Below are positions 46,601 through 54,474 of a stretch of DNA of 64,000 bases, in pieces. The stretch covers positions 62,001 to 126,000 of the forward strand of contig CAYYPL010000007.1 of the NCBI GenBank assembly GCA_964473555.1, written 5' to 3'. The notes under the pieces were generated by a model. That model had not been told where the DNA came from and made no database searches. It saw only the letters and a list, made by a program, of their open reading frames with translations. Position 1 is the stretch's first letter, and each line of letters begins with the position of its first letter. Origin of the DNA: UBA11400 sp964473555. Lineage in GTDB: Bacteria > Bacteroidota > Rhodothermia > Balneolales > HLUCCA01. The position numbers were made by a program, and so were the translations under genes.

Positions 46601-46995
46601 AAGTTACCGATTCTCAAGGAATCGCCCGGTTTAATCTCAGTTCTTTAGTTGCAGGTGAAGGGATTTTTACCGTCTCAGCTGGTGGACTTGAGTTAGAGTC
46701 CAAGGTCGAAGTGATATTTCTTTTTGCCGATGGTGAGATGAAACTTGGGTATAACTTTCCGAATCCATTTGGATCCATAACCCGAATTCCAATCACGATT
46801 CCTGAGCGGATGAATGTGACTATTGATGTGTATAACAGCTTCGGACAACGGGTTGCAGAGTTGGAAAGTAAGGAGTTTTTGGCTGGCTACTATGAGATCC
46901 CGTTCTCTCCTCGTGGCCTTTCGTCGGGTGTCTATATTGCCAGGATGATTGCAGACGGCAAGGTGCTTACCCAAAAAATGATGTTTGTCAAGTAG
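40606..46995 (+). CDS. Giant secreted purple-acid-phosphatase-like protein with FN3/Ig repeats and T9SS sorting domain
   Basis: The protein of about 2,129 residues has a signal peptide (about 1-23), a purple-acid-phosphatase N-terminal FN3-like domain (about 30-125), and then a metallophosphoesterase domain (about 41000-41810 in DNA). The latter has metal-ligand motifs VTGDVYGDG, MAGDLIHL, LGNHE, VYHVAAYPG and FEHDNHGYKRT. Next come about 12 FN3 domains of about 90 residues ('a..Y.v.VS.d..F', 'tty.yRVRA.n') mixed with about five invasin-type Ig domains (ILSDG.....ITV.VR). The last 80 residues are a T9SS sorting domain (YNFPNPFGSITRI, GLSSGVYIARM). Two 1,165-bp blocks are duplicated. The ATG 11 bp after the nucleotidyltransferase suggests it belongs to the same operon. 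Confidence 0.88.
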   Translation: MHVKRILYLLLLVVLSLSTRLTAQSYADSTIVYLEWVSDPARTMVINWIETDTTGVAQVYYRVRNSGTPWKVSTGSVIDIPDATVKRKSVRLTGLTPNTEYGFRIGLDSLSTQAHFFRTMPINLNSPVNFIVTGDVYGDGTDPVQESANFIESAGVASALDPYFMVMAGDLIHLNLANEYNATTLDRYFKMLSEYTKYMKTSGGHYIPLIVGLGNHELPQRFGGEPADAVFFNALFSFPGLRGYNTLDFSDYLSLIMLNTDHTARIQGEQTDWLETQLSERRGVTNVFPVYHVAAYPGKRPIVPGRGYEVRQHFSPLFEKYNIRFAFEHDNHGYKRTQPIRNELPHPCGVRYIGEGGFAIPLGPVETSHNYLEQQWNVRHIVNVEISQNTRRIQTFAAATGFLIDVHSQNTRLVPPSNLVAQNVNANSFTATWNPNCVADSYRLDVSTDPNFATFLSGYQNRDVGTATSVTLNGLQPLTTYYYRVRAVNSFLNQTTGNSNTLELTTSSLPPGVNPATNITSSSFTANWNSTPGADQYYIDVSTESNFSTNVTGFDNRNAGNSTSISVTGLISATTYFYRIRAGSSLSTQASENSSIVGLNTLPETPVTLQPGLITSTGFTLKWNPVVRADQYFVDISTDSTFASFLSGFNSRPVGNVTEIEVSGVSPLTRYYYRIRARNSMLNVTSVSSSRRSVITPSRPPVVGNATNVTTNGFIANWQSVQGATRYFIDVATDPEFTQYVTGYENLDTGNTTSLSLTSLMSATSYYYRVRASNSTSGLIGENSDIVSVITLPETPIGLAATNVESRSFIANWSSVDRINTYLLDVSTDSLFNSFISQYEGREINSALSVAVEDLSPNTMYYYRVRGILEESSVTGAYSNMVQVITTLDVPDRVVAEAVGSTEITFNWDESENAEEYFADLALNPQFTQPVSGFENFSVGSVTQATVDGLNPVERYFFRVRASSRNDQITSDFSAAVQVITNPSTPLLNPASEVKAIGFTAVWGGVERVSYYELDVAYDEGFLQAYKTYSRLNVGDGTEHRLEEVLPGTTLYFRVRAVNTMLQVSSEWSEIRSVSTLAIDPVASSVEVSKREVLSDGSDSSEITVTVRDGDLNPLQGVGVELTALSGTSSIEVLTSVTGTDGVSVFRVSNTKAEYVSYRATAIETVLSTQPQIAFIPVSPVAISATQVLASSFRANWNPVNGAESYRVDVSTTASFSGFVEGYGDVEVVGGTQLLVEGLFPGDEYFYRVRAVAPTGVSVNSNVSSLVTIQADPVLTGVEVVQEDILSDGVTKGSVIVTVRGTNGQPMRGVPVRLETTDTRSVIQTVSGISDENGLAGFEITSDFAGKVSYRVYAGRVEINSRAEINFVPLPPVARTPDVVGATEVSIGWERVKGVIYYELDLALDENFQNPVSPYDAFNVGDTDEMSFTRLNPATAYYFRVLGGTATARSDYSTIIAINTLPESPTLSEASEVKAIGFTAVWGGVERVSYYELDVAYDEGFLQAYKTYSRLNVGDGTEHRLEEVLPGTTLYFRVRAVNTMLQVSSEWSEIRSVSTLAIDPVASSVEVSKREVLSDGSDSSEITVTVRDGDLNPLQGVGVELTALSGTSSIEVLTSVTGTDGVSVFRVSNTKAEYVSYRATAIETVLSTQPQIAFIPVSPVAISATQVLASSFRANWNPVNGAESYRVDVSTTASFSGFVEGYGDVEVVGGTQLLVEGLFPGDEYFYRVRAVAPTGVSVNSNVSSLVTIQADPVLTGVEVVQEDILSDGVTKGSVIVTVRGTNGQPMRGVPVRLETTDTRSVIQTVSGISDENGLAGFEITSDFAGKVSYRVYAGRVEINSRAEINFVPLPPVARTPDLLGAVEFTAVWEKVNGATHYLLDIALKSNFENLMTAYTSLNVGDVNEFRATGLAPGTNYFYRIRGATPTAIGGNSNTISVTTYQIDLVNSKAISSSRKILANGEQKAEVEIKLINEEGNPLPDVQVYLIPDESVYTIKVVQEVTDSQGIARFNLSSLVAGEGIFTVSAGGLELESKVEVIFLFADGEMKLGYNFPNPFGSITRIPITIPERMNVTIDVYNSFGQRVAELESKEFLAGYYEIPFSPRGLSSGVYIARMIADGKVLTQKMMFVK
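43575..44739 (+). repeat. Direct repeat copy 1 within the giant protein gene
   Basis: This 1,165-bp block, in frame, encodes FN3, Ig, FN3 and Ig domains. It recurs at 45012-46176 (offset 1,437 bp). Reading the copies base by base line by line I found no difference, so they appear identical. The block is visibly more G-rich than flanking coding DNA. Confidence 0.93.
45012..46176 (+). repeat. Direct repeat copy 2 within the giant protein gene
   Basis: This is the second copy of the 1,165-bp block at 43575-44739. Between them lies one unrelated FN3 domain (44740-45011). Sequence flanks diverge abruptly at both edges (GGCATCTGAG on the left, CTCCGGAT on the right). Identity at synonymous sites implies recent duplication or gene conversion. 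Confidence 0.93.
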
Positions 46996-47013
46996 TTGAC
47001 CAGGATACAGACA

Positions 47014-47052
47014 CAAAAAAGGCCTCCTGCCTAGAGCATAAGGCCTTTTTTG
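47014..47052. terminator. Bidirectional intrinsic terminator
   Basis: CAAAAAAGGCCT and AGGCCTTTTTTG form a perfect 12-bp stem with a 15-base loop. It lies between the convergent giant protein gene (ends 46995) and the metalloprotease gene (ends 47078), and both strands carry a T-run after the GC core. Confidence 0.9.
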
Positions 47053-47077
47053 TTGATCCCTATGATTCAGATTTCAA

Positions 47078-49543
47078 CTAGTGAAATGAGCAATTCAGAA
47101 AAGCATCCTCTGACGATCCAATTGGTGCACCTGGCGGAGTGTAGGGCGATCCTGGCAATTCAAAATCAGAGGGTTGATTGTTGAACAGTTCTATAGTTTT
47201 CAGGATTTCAGCCAAATGGGCTTTGTGTGCACTGAATTCACGTGCGTTCAGGTATCCCGCTGTTTGTTGGGTCAACCAGACTTGTAAACCCTTTAGTTTT
47301 GCATTCAACGTTGCCCGTACATCGGGTGATATATCCCGTTGTGCAGCCACGTTCAGCAAATTCCTCATCACTGTCTGATTGATTGCACGCTGTATGGCTC
47401 CATAATACCCATCAGTTGGATTGGCCCTGATAGTTGCTGCTAAAATTGTATCCAAGTATTCGTGTAGGGATAACTGGTTGGAGTTTCTTGAATAGTGCAA
47501 TGAAATTCTGGCGAGTCTGGATGAATTCAGCATTAAAGAAGCACTCAAATCGGCCGCAGTTTGGGCCATTGAAACCGGATCCAGTGTAGGTTCTGTGTAT
47601 CCACGAAATTGTTCGCGTGTGATGCTTCTACCCATGGGTTGAGGGGGAATAACATCCAATAAATGTTCGGGTAATGCCAAGACCTGAGGACTCAATGTCT
47701 TTAACATGGCGTTTAGCGCAGCGCGTTGTTTGCTGGCTTCAACAGGTGTTGGCCCTTTTTGACCATCTCCCCGAGCATTGTAACTATACTCAACTCCACC
47801 AATGACCTTGACAGTCGACTCGGTCTGATAGCGATGGAAAAGGTACATCGGAACGAGTACATCATGTAAAGATCCCATAGGCTGACCAGGCCTGATCATG
47901 TTTTCTGAAAATCGATTTAATGCTTTTGTACGTACATCCAAAATATGGTCCATCTGAGCTACGGGATCTGTTCCATAGTCCCAAAGATGTGCAGTGGGAT
48001 GAGCGCCACCCGGAGCTCTGGCATCGCGATCTGAGATGTACAATAATCCTTTTTCAATGGTTTCATTAAGAATGCTGTTCAATGCTTCTGATTCATTGGT
48101 GCCATCAGGGAAGTCTTGGTAGCCATATTTTACAGCCTGGATGTCCCAAGCTCCCATTCCGGTTGCATACGCTTCAGACAAATCAAAAGAACCATCCGGT
48201 TTCACGATTACTTTAGGATGTGGATAATCCATTACCGATGCGCGATCGTTTACACTGGCTGCAAAATTATGAGCGATACCAATGGTATGTCCAATTTCGT
48301 GGGCAGAAAGTTGTCGTATTCGGGCCAAAGCCATTTCAAGCATACGGGGGTCTGTTTCGGCACCATCACTGTACGGACCAAGGAGTCCTTCTGCTATCAG
48401 GAAGTCCTGACGAACCCGAAGCGAGCCAAGCGAAACATGTCCTTTTATGATTTCACCTGTCCTCGGATCAGCAACTGAAGCGCCATACGACCAGCCACGT
48501 GTTGAACGGTGAATCCATTGTATCACATTATATCTCACATCCAGAGGATGTGCATCATCGGGAAGCATTTCAACCTTAAATGCGTCTATATATCCAATCG
48601 CCTCAAACGCTTCATTCCACCAGCGGGCTCCATCCAGAAGAGCAGATCTGACAGGTTCGGGCGTACCGTTATCAAGATAATAGACGATGGGCTCTACGGC
48701 CTCACTTACAGCAGCAGTAGGATCTTTTTTTTCCAATCGGTGCCTGACTATAAACTGTTGTACAAAGTCCCCACCTATTGGCGCGCTATAGTCCTGGTAA
48801 GAAATTCCAAAATATCCGGATCGGGGATCCATTTTTCTGGGAGTATAGTTGTTGTCGGGAAGTTCAATCAATGAATGATGCAAACGTAAGGTAATTGCAT
48901 CCGGACTTGGAGTTACGCTTCTTGCCCAACTGCCTGCACCTGTTCCAGTGAACGTGACTGTAGCCTCAAATTCGGTGTTTTTTGGGAAGTTCATCGTGGC
49001 AGGCATGTAAATAGCGGATCGGGATTTATCAACCGAGAAATTGCCCTGATTACTTCTGCGTAACGTTTCAGCAGCGCCGTGGGCATCTCGGAGCAAGAAG
49101 TCTGTGAAATCTATGAGTACCCGATCGCCATCTGCTGCACCAACCGTGAACCCCCACAATACCGATTGTGCAAATGCTTCATCTACCGACTTTCTTTCCA
49201 GGTAGTTATCTGAAGTGGCGCGATAATCGTAATTGGGTTGACGCATCAGAATCTTTGGTCCAACCCGATCAAAGATGACTATTCGAGTATCGCCTAGTTG
49301 TCCGCGGTCCAGGCCAATGTCGTTTGATCCCATGCCAGCAGCGAGCGCGTTCACGTACAGTACTTCCTGACCCAGTTTATCGATTTCGAGCCAGATTTTT
49401 CCCTCTGCTTCATCCCACCAAAAATCAAAGTATCCCTCAAAATGAGTCATCCCCTGAGTTTTTTCTGAAATGGTAGGTTGTGCAAGCAGATAAAATGGCA
49501 TCAACAGGGCGATAATCAGGATCGCGAATCTGGATTTCAACAT
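47078..49543 (-). CDS. Secreted zinc-dependent metalloprotease (DUF5117/DUF4953 type)
   Basis: The 821-residue protein has an N-terminal signal peptide (about 1-22, LLAQ). The first half matches the DUF5117/DUF5118-like region (FDFWWDEAEGKIWLEIDK, then DRGQLGDTRIVIFDRVGPKILM). The second half is the catalytic domain, with HEIGHTIGIAHN, a classic HExxHxxGxxH zinc motif, followed by a Met-turn-like SVMDYPHPKV. Members are secreted or periplasmic peptidases common in Bacteroidota and relatives; the substrate is unknown. No T9SS sorting domain is visible at the C-terminus (ends LNCSFH), so export is by Sec only or by another route. Confidence 0.87.
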   Translation of the reverse strand: MLKSRFAILIIALLMPFYLLAQPTISEKTQGMTHFEGYFDFWWDEAEGKIWLEIDKLGQEVLYVNALAAGMGSNDIGLDRGQLGDTRIVIFDRVGPKILMRQPNYDYRATSDNYLERKSVDEAFAQSVLWGFTVGAADGDRVLIDFTDFLLRDAHGAAETLRRSNQGNFSVDKSRSAIYMPATMNFPKNTEFEATVTFTGTGAGSWARSVTPSPDAITLRLHHSLIELPDNNYTPRKMDPRSGYFGISYQDYSAPIGGDFVQQFIVRHRLEKKDPTAAVSEAVEPIVYYLDNGTPEPVRSALLDGARWWNEAFEAIGYIDAFKVEMLPDDAHPLDVRYNVIQWIHRSTRGWSYGASVADPRTGEIIKGHVSLGSLRVRQDFLIAEGLLGPYSDGAETDPRMLEMALARIRQLSAHEIGHTIGIAHNFAASVNDRASVMDYPHPKVIVKPDGSFDLSEAYATGMGAWDIQAVKYGYQDFPDGTNESEALNSILNETIEKGLLYISDRDARAPGGAHPTAHLWDYGTDPVAQMDHILDVRTKALNRFSENMIRPGQPMGSLHDVLVPMYLFHRYQTESTVKVIGGVEYSYNARGDGQKGPTPVEASKQRAALNAMLKTLSPQVLALPEHLLDVIPPQPMGRSITREQFRGYTEPTLDPVSMAQTAADLSASLMLNSSRLARISLHYSRNSNQLSLHEYLDTILAATIRANPTDGYYGAIQRAINQTVMRNLLNVAAQRDISPDVRATLNAKLKGLQVWLTQQTAGYLNAREFSAHKAHLAEILKTIELFNNQPSDFELPGSPYTPPGAPIGSSEDAFLNCSFH

Positions 49544-49757
49544 ACGACTACGGGATTAGTTTAGATTGAAGGGTGCATTAAAGTCTAATAATGACACTCA
49601 TTTCATCGATTATAGTGAAAAAACTGGGCCAATCCCACCATTCAAGCCCTATCGGGCAAACTGCTTTTGTAAAATTTAGTCATTGAAGTTGAAGTCCCTT
49701 CAACAAAATGAGTATCATCGTGTTGGCATATTTCTAATCTGTACATAAATCATATGG

Positions 49758-50276
49758 GTGTACTCCATGAAGTCATTTTTCCGAATTTTTATAGTACTGT
49801 TTGTACTCATTTCTGCGATGTTTGTGACCGAAGCCATGGCTCAGGACGACATTACCACGTTGATTTTGGTTCGTCATGCCGAAAAAGTGGATGATTCTCG
49901 TGATCCTGAGTTGAGTGAAGCCGGGAAATGGCGTGCCGGGAAACTAGCTGAATTACTTAGTAGTCAGTCAATCGATGCGATTTATTCTACCGACTACATC
50001 CGTACAAAAGATACCTGTTCACCGATATCCGCCCAAAAAAAGGTATCCGTTAAGCTCTACGATCCGCGTAATATGGAGCAGTTGGATGCTATAGCCAGTG
50101 AAAACAGGGGTAAAACAGTGCTGGTTTGTGGTCACTCAAATTCAACTCCAAGATTGGCGAATCACTTTTTGAAAGCACAAAAATTTGAGGATTTCGATGA
50201 ATCGGATTATGGTAATATTCTGATTGTGACAATTCCATCACAGGGTACCCCGGATGTAGTCCATATTCGCTATTAA
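49758..50276 (+). CDS. Exported histidine phosphatase family protein
   Basis: The 172-residue protein has a signal peptide (about 1-25, ending AMAQD) and a compact histidine phosphatase (phosphoglycerate mutase-like) domain. The phosphorylated His is in TLILVRHAEKVDD (about residue 38), the conserved acid-region LSEAGKWRAGKLAELL follows, and the second catalytic His is in VCGHSNSTPRLAN. These phosphatases remove phosphate from small molecules or phosphoproteins. The exported location suggests a periplasmic phosphomonoesterase; the substrate is unknown. It is a single-gene unit with 214 bp of upstream DNA (49544-49757) and no terminator visible. Confidence 0.85.
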   Translation: MYSMKSFFRIFIVLFVLISAMFVTEAMAQDDITTLILVRHAEKVDDSRDPELSEAGKWRAGKLAELLSSQSIDAIYSTDYIRTKDTCSPISAQKKVSVKLYDPRNMEQLDAIASENRGKTVLVCGHSNSTPRLANHFLKAQKFEDFDESDYGNILIVTIPSQGTPDVVHIRY

Positions 50277-50513
50277 TAGATCAATACAAGTAGATAAGCT
50301 GATTATTGAACCTTCGAAATAGTAAAGCTTCACGATTCCAAAAGAATAATAAACTGTAAAAGGTTACTTTCATCGAGAAATAGAAGTCGTTTGTCGAAAA
50401 AAGTCGTGTTTGGAAGCATATTGTATTGATTTTTACAGTGTCGATACAAAAACATGTTCGATAACATCAATCACTCTAATTGGTGTTTATGATTGAACAA
50501 AAATCAACAAATC

Positions 50514-51263
50514 ATGAAACACACTTTATCACTCAATTACAAAACTATAGTGCTAGTCGCAATCGGAATCATATTGACTGGTTGCGGCATCCCATCCGTA
50601 CATCCGTTATACGAACCGACCGATCTGAAAAAGGACGATACCCTGCAAGGTATTTGGCAAAAATCAGGGTCAGATACCCGTTATCATGTAATGCGTGTTG
50701 CGGATTTAGAGGCTTTTTTAGTAGCCAATGGTGACACTTCGGCATCTATTTCGTCAATAACAACAGACAGTGTAATTTCTGGAGAAGTTGAAATCGAACA
50801 GGGTATGCTTTCGTTGACGAAAGATTTTATCCAAAGTGGATTGGATAACTTGTATCTGGTTCAAAATGAATCAATGAGAACAGAGTTGTATCTGGTTGGG
50901 GTTGTTGAACTTGGTGGTGAGCGCTACCTTGACTTCAAACGACTCAAATTCGACCTGGATGCATTTTCTTATCCAGTGCATCTTTTCATGAAATCCACCT
51001 TTTCTAAAGACACCTTGCACGTACATATGTTTAGTGAGAACTGGCTCAAAGAACAGATTCGTAATCGTCAGGTACGCATTAAATATGAAGTAAATGAAGA
51101 TGAAAACTATATTCTAACAGCCCCGACGTCTGACCTTCAGAAGTTTGTTGAAAAATATGGTGGGATTGAAGAAGCGTATAGAAGAACAAACTCGTATATC
51201 AAGGTCTCAGACCAACCCGCTTTCAATTTCGAAGAACTCGAAGAGTCACTTGAAGAAGAATGA
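50514..51263 (+). CDS. Hypothetical lipoprotein in a LytS/LytTR operon
   Basis: The protein of about 249 residues has a lipoprotein signal peptide: a hydrophobic stretch then LTGCGIP, a clear lipobox with Cys near residue 23. The rest is strand-rich and ends in an acidic tail (EELEESLEEE). No domain is recognised. The start at ATG 50514 gives a normal signal sequence; a TTG at 50493 is less likely. The stop overlaps the next gene, a LytS-type kinase, by 4 bp (ATGA at 51260-51263), and that gene overlaps a LytTR regulator. It may act as a periplasmic accessory or sensor for the kinase, but this is inference from the coupling. Confidence 0.7.
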   Translation: MKHTLSLNYKTIVLVAIGIILTGCGIPSVHPLYEPTDLKKDDTLQGIWQKSGSDTRYHVMRVADLEAFLVANGDTSASISSITTDSVISGEVEIEQGMLSLTKDFIQSGLDNLYLVQNESMRTELYLVGVVELGGERYLDFKRLKFDLDAFSYPVHLFMKSTFSKDTLHVHMFSENWLKEQIRNRQVRIKYEVNEDENYILTAPTSDLQKFVEKYGGIEEAYRRTNSYIKVSDQPAFNFEELEESLEEE

Positions 51264-52309
51264 ATTACATCACATACAAACCAAAGCTTCGGAAAACGGT
51301 CGAATACCTTGCATTTTGGGGTATTTCCATGGTGGTTTTGGCTTACCACTTTGCCTATGGTTCATCTGTTGAGCGGATTGACTGGATTTACGCGTTTCTC
51401 TTTCACTTGAGTCTTTGGATTGGGGTATCGGTAAACAGCTTTGTACTGATACCCAAACTACTTGCCCAAAAACTGTACTTCGGGTACATAATTAGTGTAC
51501 CCGTGCTGATATTAGCCTCGATTTACCTGAATCAATTGACTTTTACCCACATAGCTGACCGACTTTTTCCTGGATATTATTTCATTAGCTACTTTGAATG
51601 GTACGATCTATTGGTTTATGTGGTGGCCTATTTGGGAATTACTTCTTTGGTTCAGTTTTCACGAAGTTGGTTTGAGCAGTCTGAGTCGCAACGCGTACTT
51701 ACCGAACTTAAAAAGGCAAAAGTAGAGCAGGATTTACAATCTTTGAAAGCTCAAATCCAACCACATTTCCTCTTCAATAGCCTGAACACGATTTATGGAC
51801 TTGTACGGCGTAAATCAGATCAGGCCGGTGATGCGGTTCTCACGTTATCTGATTTACTTCGGTACACGATTCGTCATGCCGAGTCTACCTGGGTATCTTT
51901 GTCGGATGAGCTTGAATATGTGCAACAATACTTGAATCTTCAACGATTGAGAACTGATTCTCCTGAGAAAGTAGAACTAACGGTGAGCCTAGCAGGGAAA
52001 TCCTCCGATCAAATCATGGTTCCACCACTTTTGTTCCTGCCATTTGTTGAAAATGCGATCAAATACGGGGATGGTGAAATACGTGCAGAGGTTTTTGTAA
52101 AGAATGAATGGTTGAAATTTCATTGTCAGAATCCAATTGTATCCGGGCATCAGATACATGGAACCGGTACTGGAATCGAAAAGACTAGAAAATTATTGGA
52201 TTTGATGTATCAAGATAGGTATGAACTGAACTTAGAAACATATCCCGAAACGTTCTTGGTTACACTTAACATTCCATTGGTAGTCAATAAGATGGAGGAT
52301 GATAAATGA
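51260..52309 (+). CDS. LytS/YehU-type sensor histidine kinase
   Basis: The 349-residue protein has four predicted transmembrane helices in the first 150 residues and then a His_kinase (LytS-like) transmitter. The phospho-acceptor His is in LKAQIQPHFLFNSLNTIYGL (about residue 173), and the ATPase N-box is PFVENAIKYGDGEIR. This family lacks the usual dimerisation domain of standard kinases and pairs with LytTR regulators. That is what the next gene encodes, with a 4-bp overlap (52306-52309). The last residues, with NKMEDDK, read into the regulator start. The input signal is unknown. Confidence 0.93.
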   Translation: MNYITYKPKLRKTVEYLAFWGISMVVLAYHFAYGSSVERIDWIYAFLFHLSLWIGVSVNSFVLIPKLLAQKLYFGYIISVPVLILASIYLNQLTFTHIADRLFPGYYFISYFEWYDLLVYVVAYLGITSLVQFSRSWFEQSESQRVLTELKKAKVEQDLQSLKAQIQPHFLFNSLNTIYGLVRRKSDQAGDAVLTLSDLLRYTIRHAESTWVSLSDELEYVQQYLNLQRLRTDSPEKVELTVSLAGKSSDQIMVPPLLFLPFVENAIKYGDGEIRAEVFVKNEWLKFHCQNPIVSGHQIHGTGTGIEKTRKLLDLMYQDRYELNLETYPETFLVTLNIPLVVNKMEDDK

Positions 52310-52980
52310 AATGTATCATTGTTGATGACGAGCCTTTGGCGCGTGAAATTCTGACAGACTATGTTGCTGATTTGCCTTCGCTGAATTTGGTAGGAAGTTA
52401 CTCATCAGCGATTCAGGCGCTTGAGGTGTTAAAGAATCAGGTTGTGGACTTGATTTTTCTGGATGTAAACATGCCTAGATTGTCGGGTATTGAGTTTATC
52501 AAGGCACTGGACAGGCGTACGGCGGTTATTCTCACTACAGCGTATCCGGATTATGCGTTGCAGGGGTATGAGCTGGATGTAGTTGATTACTTGTTAAAAC
52601 CTTTTTCGTTTGAACGCTTCCTCAAGGCGGTGCATAAGGCCGATGTCAGGGTCGACAGTCCGGGAGAGACGCATGGCGGCAGGTTGCTGGTCCGAGCAGA
52701 TAAACGAACCTGGTTGGTGGAACATGATGATATTTTGTACATCGAATCGATGGGTGATTACGTGAAGATTTATACAAAACAACGAAATCATGTGGTAAAT
52801 GAGTCGATGAAATCGATTGAGGAATCGTTGCCGGGCAACCAGTTTATGCGGATTCACAAATCATGGATTGTATCGAGGTCAGCTATCGACTTTATGGAGG
52901 CAAACTACTTGATGTGTGGGGAACAACCGATTCCGGTTGGCAAGACGTATCGGGATCAGCTTATGAAGTGGCTTGGATAG
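52306..52980 (+). CDS. LytTR-family response regulator
   Basis: The 224-residue protein has a receiver domain (about 1-115) with IIVDDEPLAREIL, the phospho-accepting Asp53 in DLIFLDVNMPRLSG, and conserved Thr and Lys positions. The C-terminal LytTR DNA-binding domain (about 125-224) has LFVRADKRTWLVEHDDILYIESMGDYVKI and a C-terminal MRIHKSWIVS. It follows its kinase with a 4-bp overlap. LytTR domains bind 9-12 bp direct repeats. The target genes are unknown; the operon's own leader at 50277-50513 is a candidate. The 3' end overlaps a convergent DUF4236 gene by 20 bp. Confidence 0.95.
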   Translation: MKCIIVDDEPLAREILTDYVADLPSLNLVGSYSSAIQALEVLKNQVVDLIFLDVNMPRLSGIEFIKALDRRTAVILTTAYPDYALQGYELDVVDYLLKPFSFERFLKAVHKADVRVDSPGETHGGRLLVRADKRTWLVEHDDILYIESMGDYVKIYTKQRNHVVNESMKSIEESLPGNQFMRIHKSWIVSRSAIDFMEANYLMCGEQPIPVGKTYRDQLMKWLG

Positions 52981-54298
52981 CCTGTGCGTGTACTTTTTGG
53001 ATGTTCGCGGCCAGGACCATCAGGTTTGGAGAGGAAAGAATAATTGGGGTTTGGCGACCGGACAGAGTCAGTTCAATGGTCCCAGCCTCGGGATCGGTTG
53101 TGATGTCCAGCACTTGATTCAGACGGTATTCTCTGCTTCCGTCATCAATAAGTAATATTCTTCGGTCTGTGAGTACCAGTCTACCTTCGAGCTCAATTTC
53201 ATAACCCATTTCAACATAATGAATCTGACTGTGCTGGTATCGATTTTGCACCCGCTCTACGAGCAATCGAACGGATGTGTCTTCAAAGTATGCCATTTCA
53301 CCGCGCACTAGAGGGATGTTACTATCAATAGGTCTTAATGGTTGATTACTGACATCTCTTAGCGTTCGATAGTGTTCGATGCGGATCAATTCACGCTCAA
53401 TTGTACTTTTGTCCAGTGTCATCGAATCGAGGATTCTACTTATAGCCTGGTCTTCTTTATCGTCAAGTTGGTGATCAGTTAGCATTTCATCCAGAATCAT
53501 GCTAAAAATGCTTCCTCGAATGTATGTAACCAGTTCCTGGTCTATCGGTAAACGGGAATCGAGCGACTCGAACAGCGTTTCCATATCGATGGATTCGTGC
53601 CGCATGGCAAGCTCGGATAGTACAATCTGCAATTTAATGGATAACCAGATCCGCCATCGTTTGGGCAATCGGTTGATCATTGCCATCGCAGAGTCCGGGA
53701 AACCTTGAATCTGCTCGGTACGAATCGTGATATCAGTGAGTGCTTTATCGGCTTGAGCAAAGGCTCTGTCATTCATCCAGCTGTAGGTAAATGCGGCACA
53801 TCCAATCAGAAAAAAGGGAACAGCCAGAGATAGACTGCCAAATAATAGGGCAACAAAGAACCCGAGAGTAGCAACCATCAGAGCTATTTTGGAGGGCTGT
53901 TTATAGGTAAAGGGGTCTGGAATGTATTCGTCTGGAGCTTTGGGAGGCGGCAGGTTATGTACCGCCAGGTTGCTGTAGGTCTTTTGTGTATCAAGGAGTA
54001 CGTACTTTGTCTCAGACTTTTCCCAAATTCTTAAAACTTCGGCTTCATTGGCTTGATGGGCTGCCTGTTTGGATCTGGAGGCAGACTTTGAAACAGTTCT
54101 GGTACTGGTTGAAACAGGCCTTCCCTTCTTTAGGTACTTGCGATAATAAATACCATGACGGCCTCCATGCACATAAGCCCCTTTTGGACTCAGACCAATC
54201 CTTGCACCGGTAACACCGGCCGATAAACCAAGTCCACTTTTGGAAAGATTCAGCCTCAGGGGACCCACTTTAAACGCTTTGCGAAGGTAAAATGCCAT
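52961..54298 (-). CDS. DUF4236 membrane protein
   Basis: The 445-residue protein has the DUF4236 domain at its N-terminus (KAFKVGPLRLNLSKSGLGLSAGVTGARIGLSPKGAYVHGG). This domain, rich in small residues and Gly, is of unknown function and often found in phage-defence-adjacent or envelope-stress loci. A linker and two membrane helices follow at about 130-165, then a helical region and a C-terminal domain of mixed strands (MGYEIELEGRLVLTDRRILLIDDGSREYRL, a PH-like pattern). The role is unknown. It overlaps the LytTR gene tail by 20 bp. There is no neighbouring operon partner on its strand. Confidence 0.75.
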   Translation of the reverse strand: MAFYLRKAFKVGPLRLNLSKSGLGLSAGVTGARIGLSPKGAYVHGGRHGIYYRKYLKKGRPVSTSTRTVSKSASRSKQAAHQANEAEVLRIWEKSETKYVLLDTQKTYSNLAVHNLPPPKAPDEYIPDPFTYKQPSKIALMVATLGFFVALLFGSLSLAVPFFLIGCAAFTYSWMNDRAFAQADKALTDITIRTEQIQGFPDSAMAMINRLPKRWRIWLSIKLQIVLSELAMRHESIDMETLFESLDSRLPIDQELVTYIRGSIFSMILDEMLTDHQLDDKEDQAISRILDSMTLDKSTIERELIRIEHYRTLRDVSNQPLRPIDSNIPLVRGEMAYFEDTSVRLLVERVQNRYQHSQIHYVEMGYEIELEGRLVLTDRRILLIDDGSREYRLNQVLDITTDPEAGTIELTLSGRQTPIILSSPNLMVLAANIQKVHAQAIQATS

Positions 54299-54474
54299 AG
54301 AAAAAAGCCGTTTTTGTGAATGGTAGAAAGGAACGACTTTTTTAGGGAAAAAAGAAAATAAAGTTCTCGATTAAGAAATGTTAATAAAAGATTTAAGCAT
54401 ACTGGAACGGATAAAGAGTGGTTTATGATTCGGGTACTTGTTGTCTTTAATTACGAACCGCTATTTTTTTTACT

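Noticed and set aside
41848..46720. CRISPR-like or satellite array in the FN3 region
   Set aside because: The periodicity is about 270 bp at protein level with diverged DNA, apart from one long in-frame duplication; no short identical spacer-repeat pattern exists.
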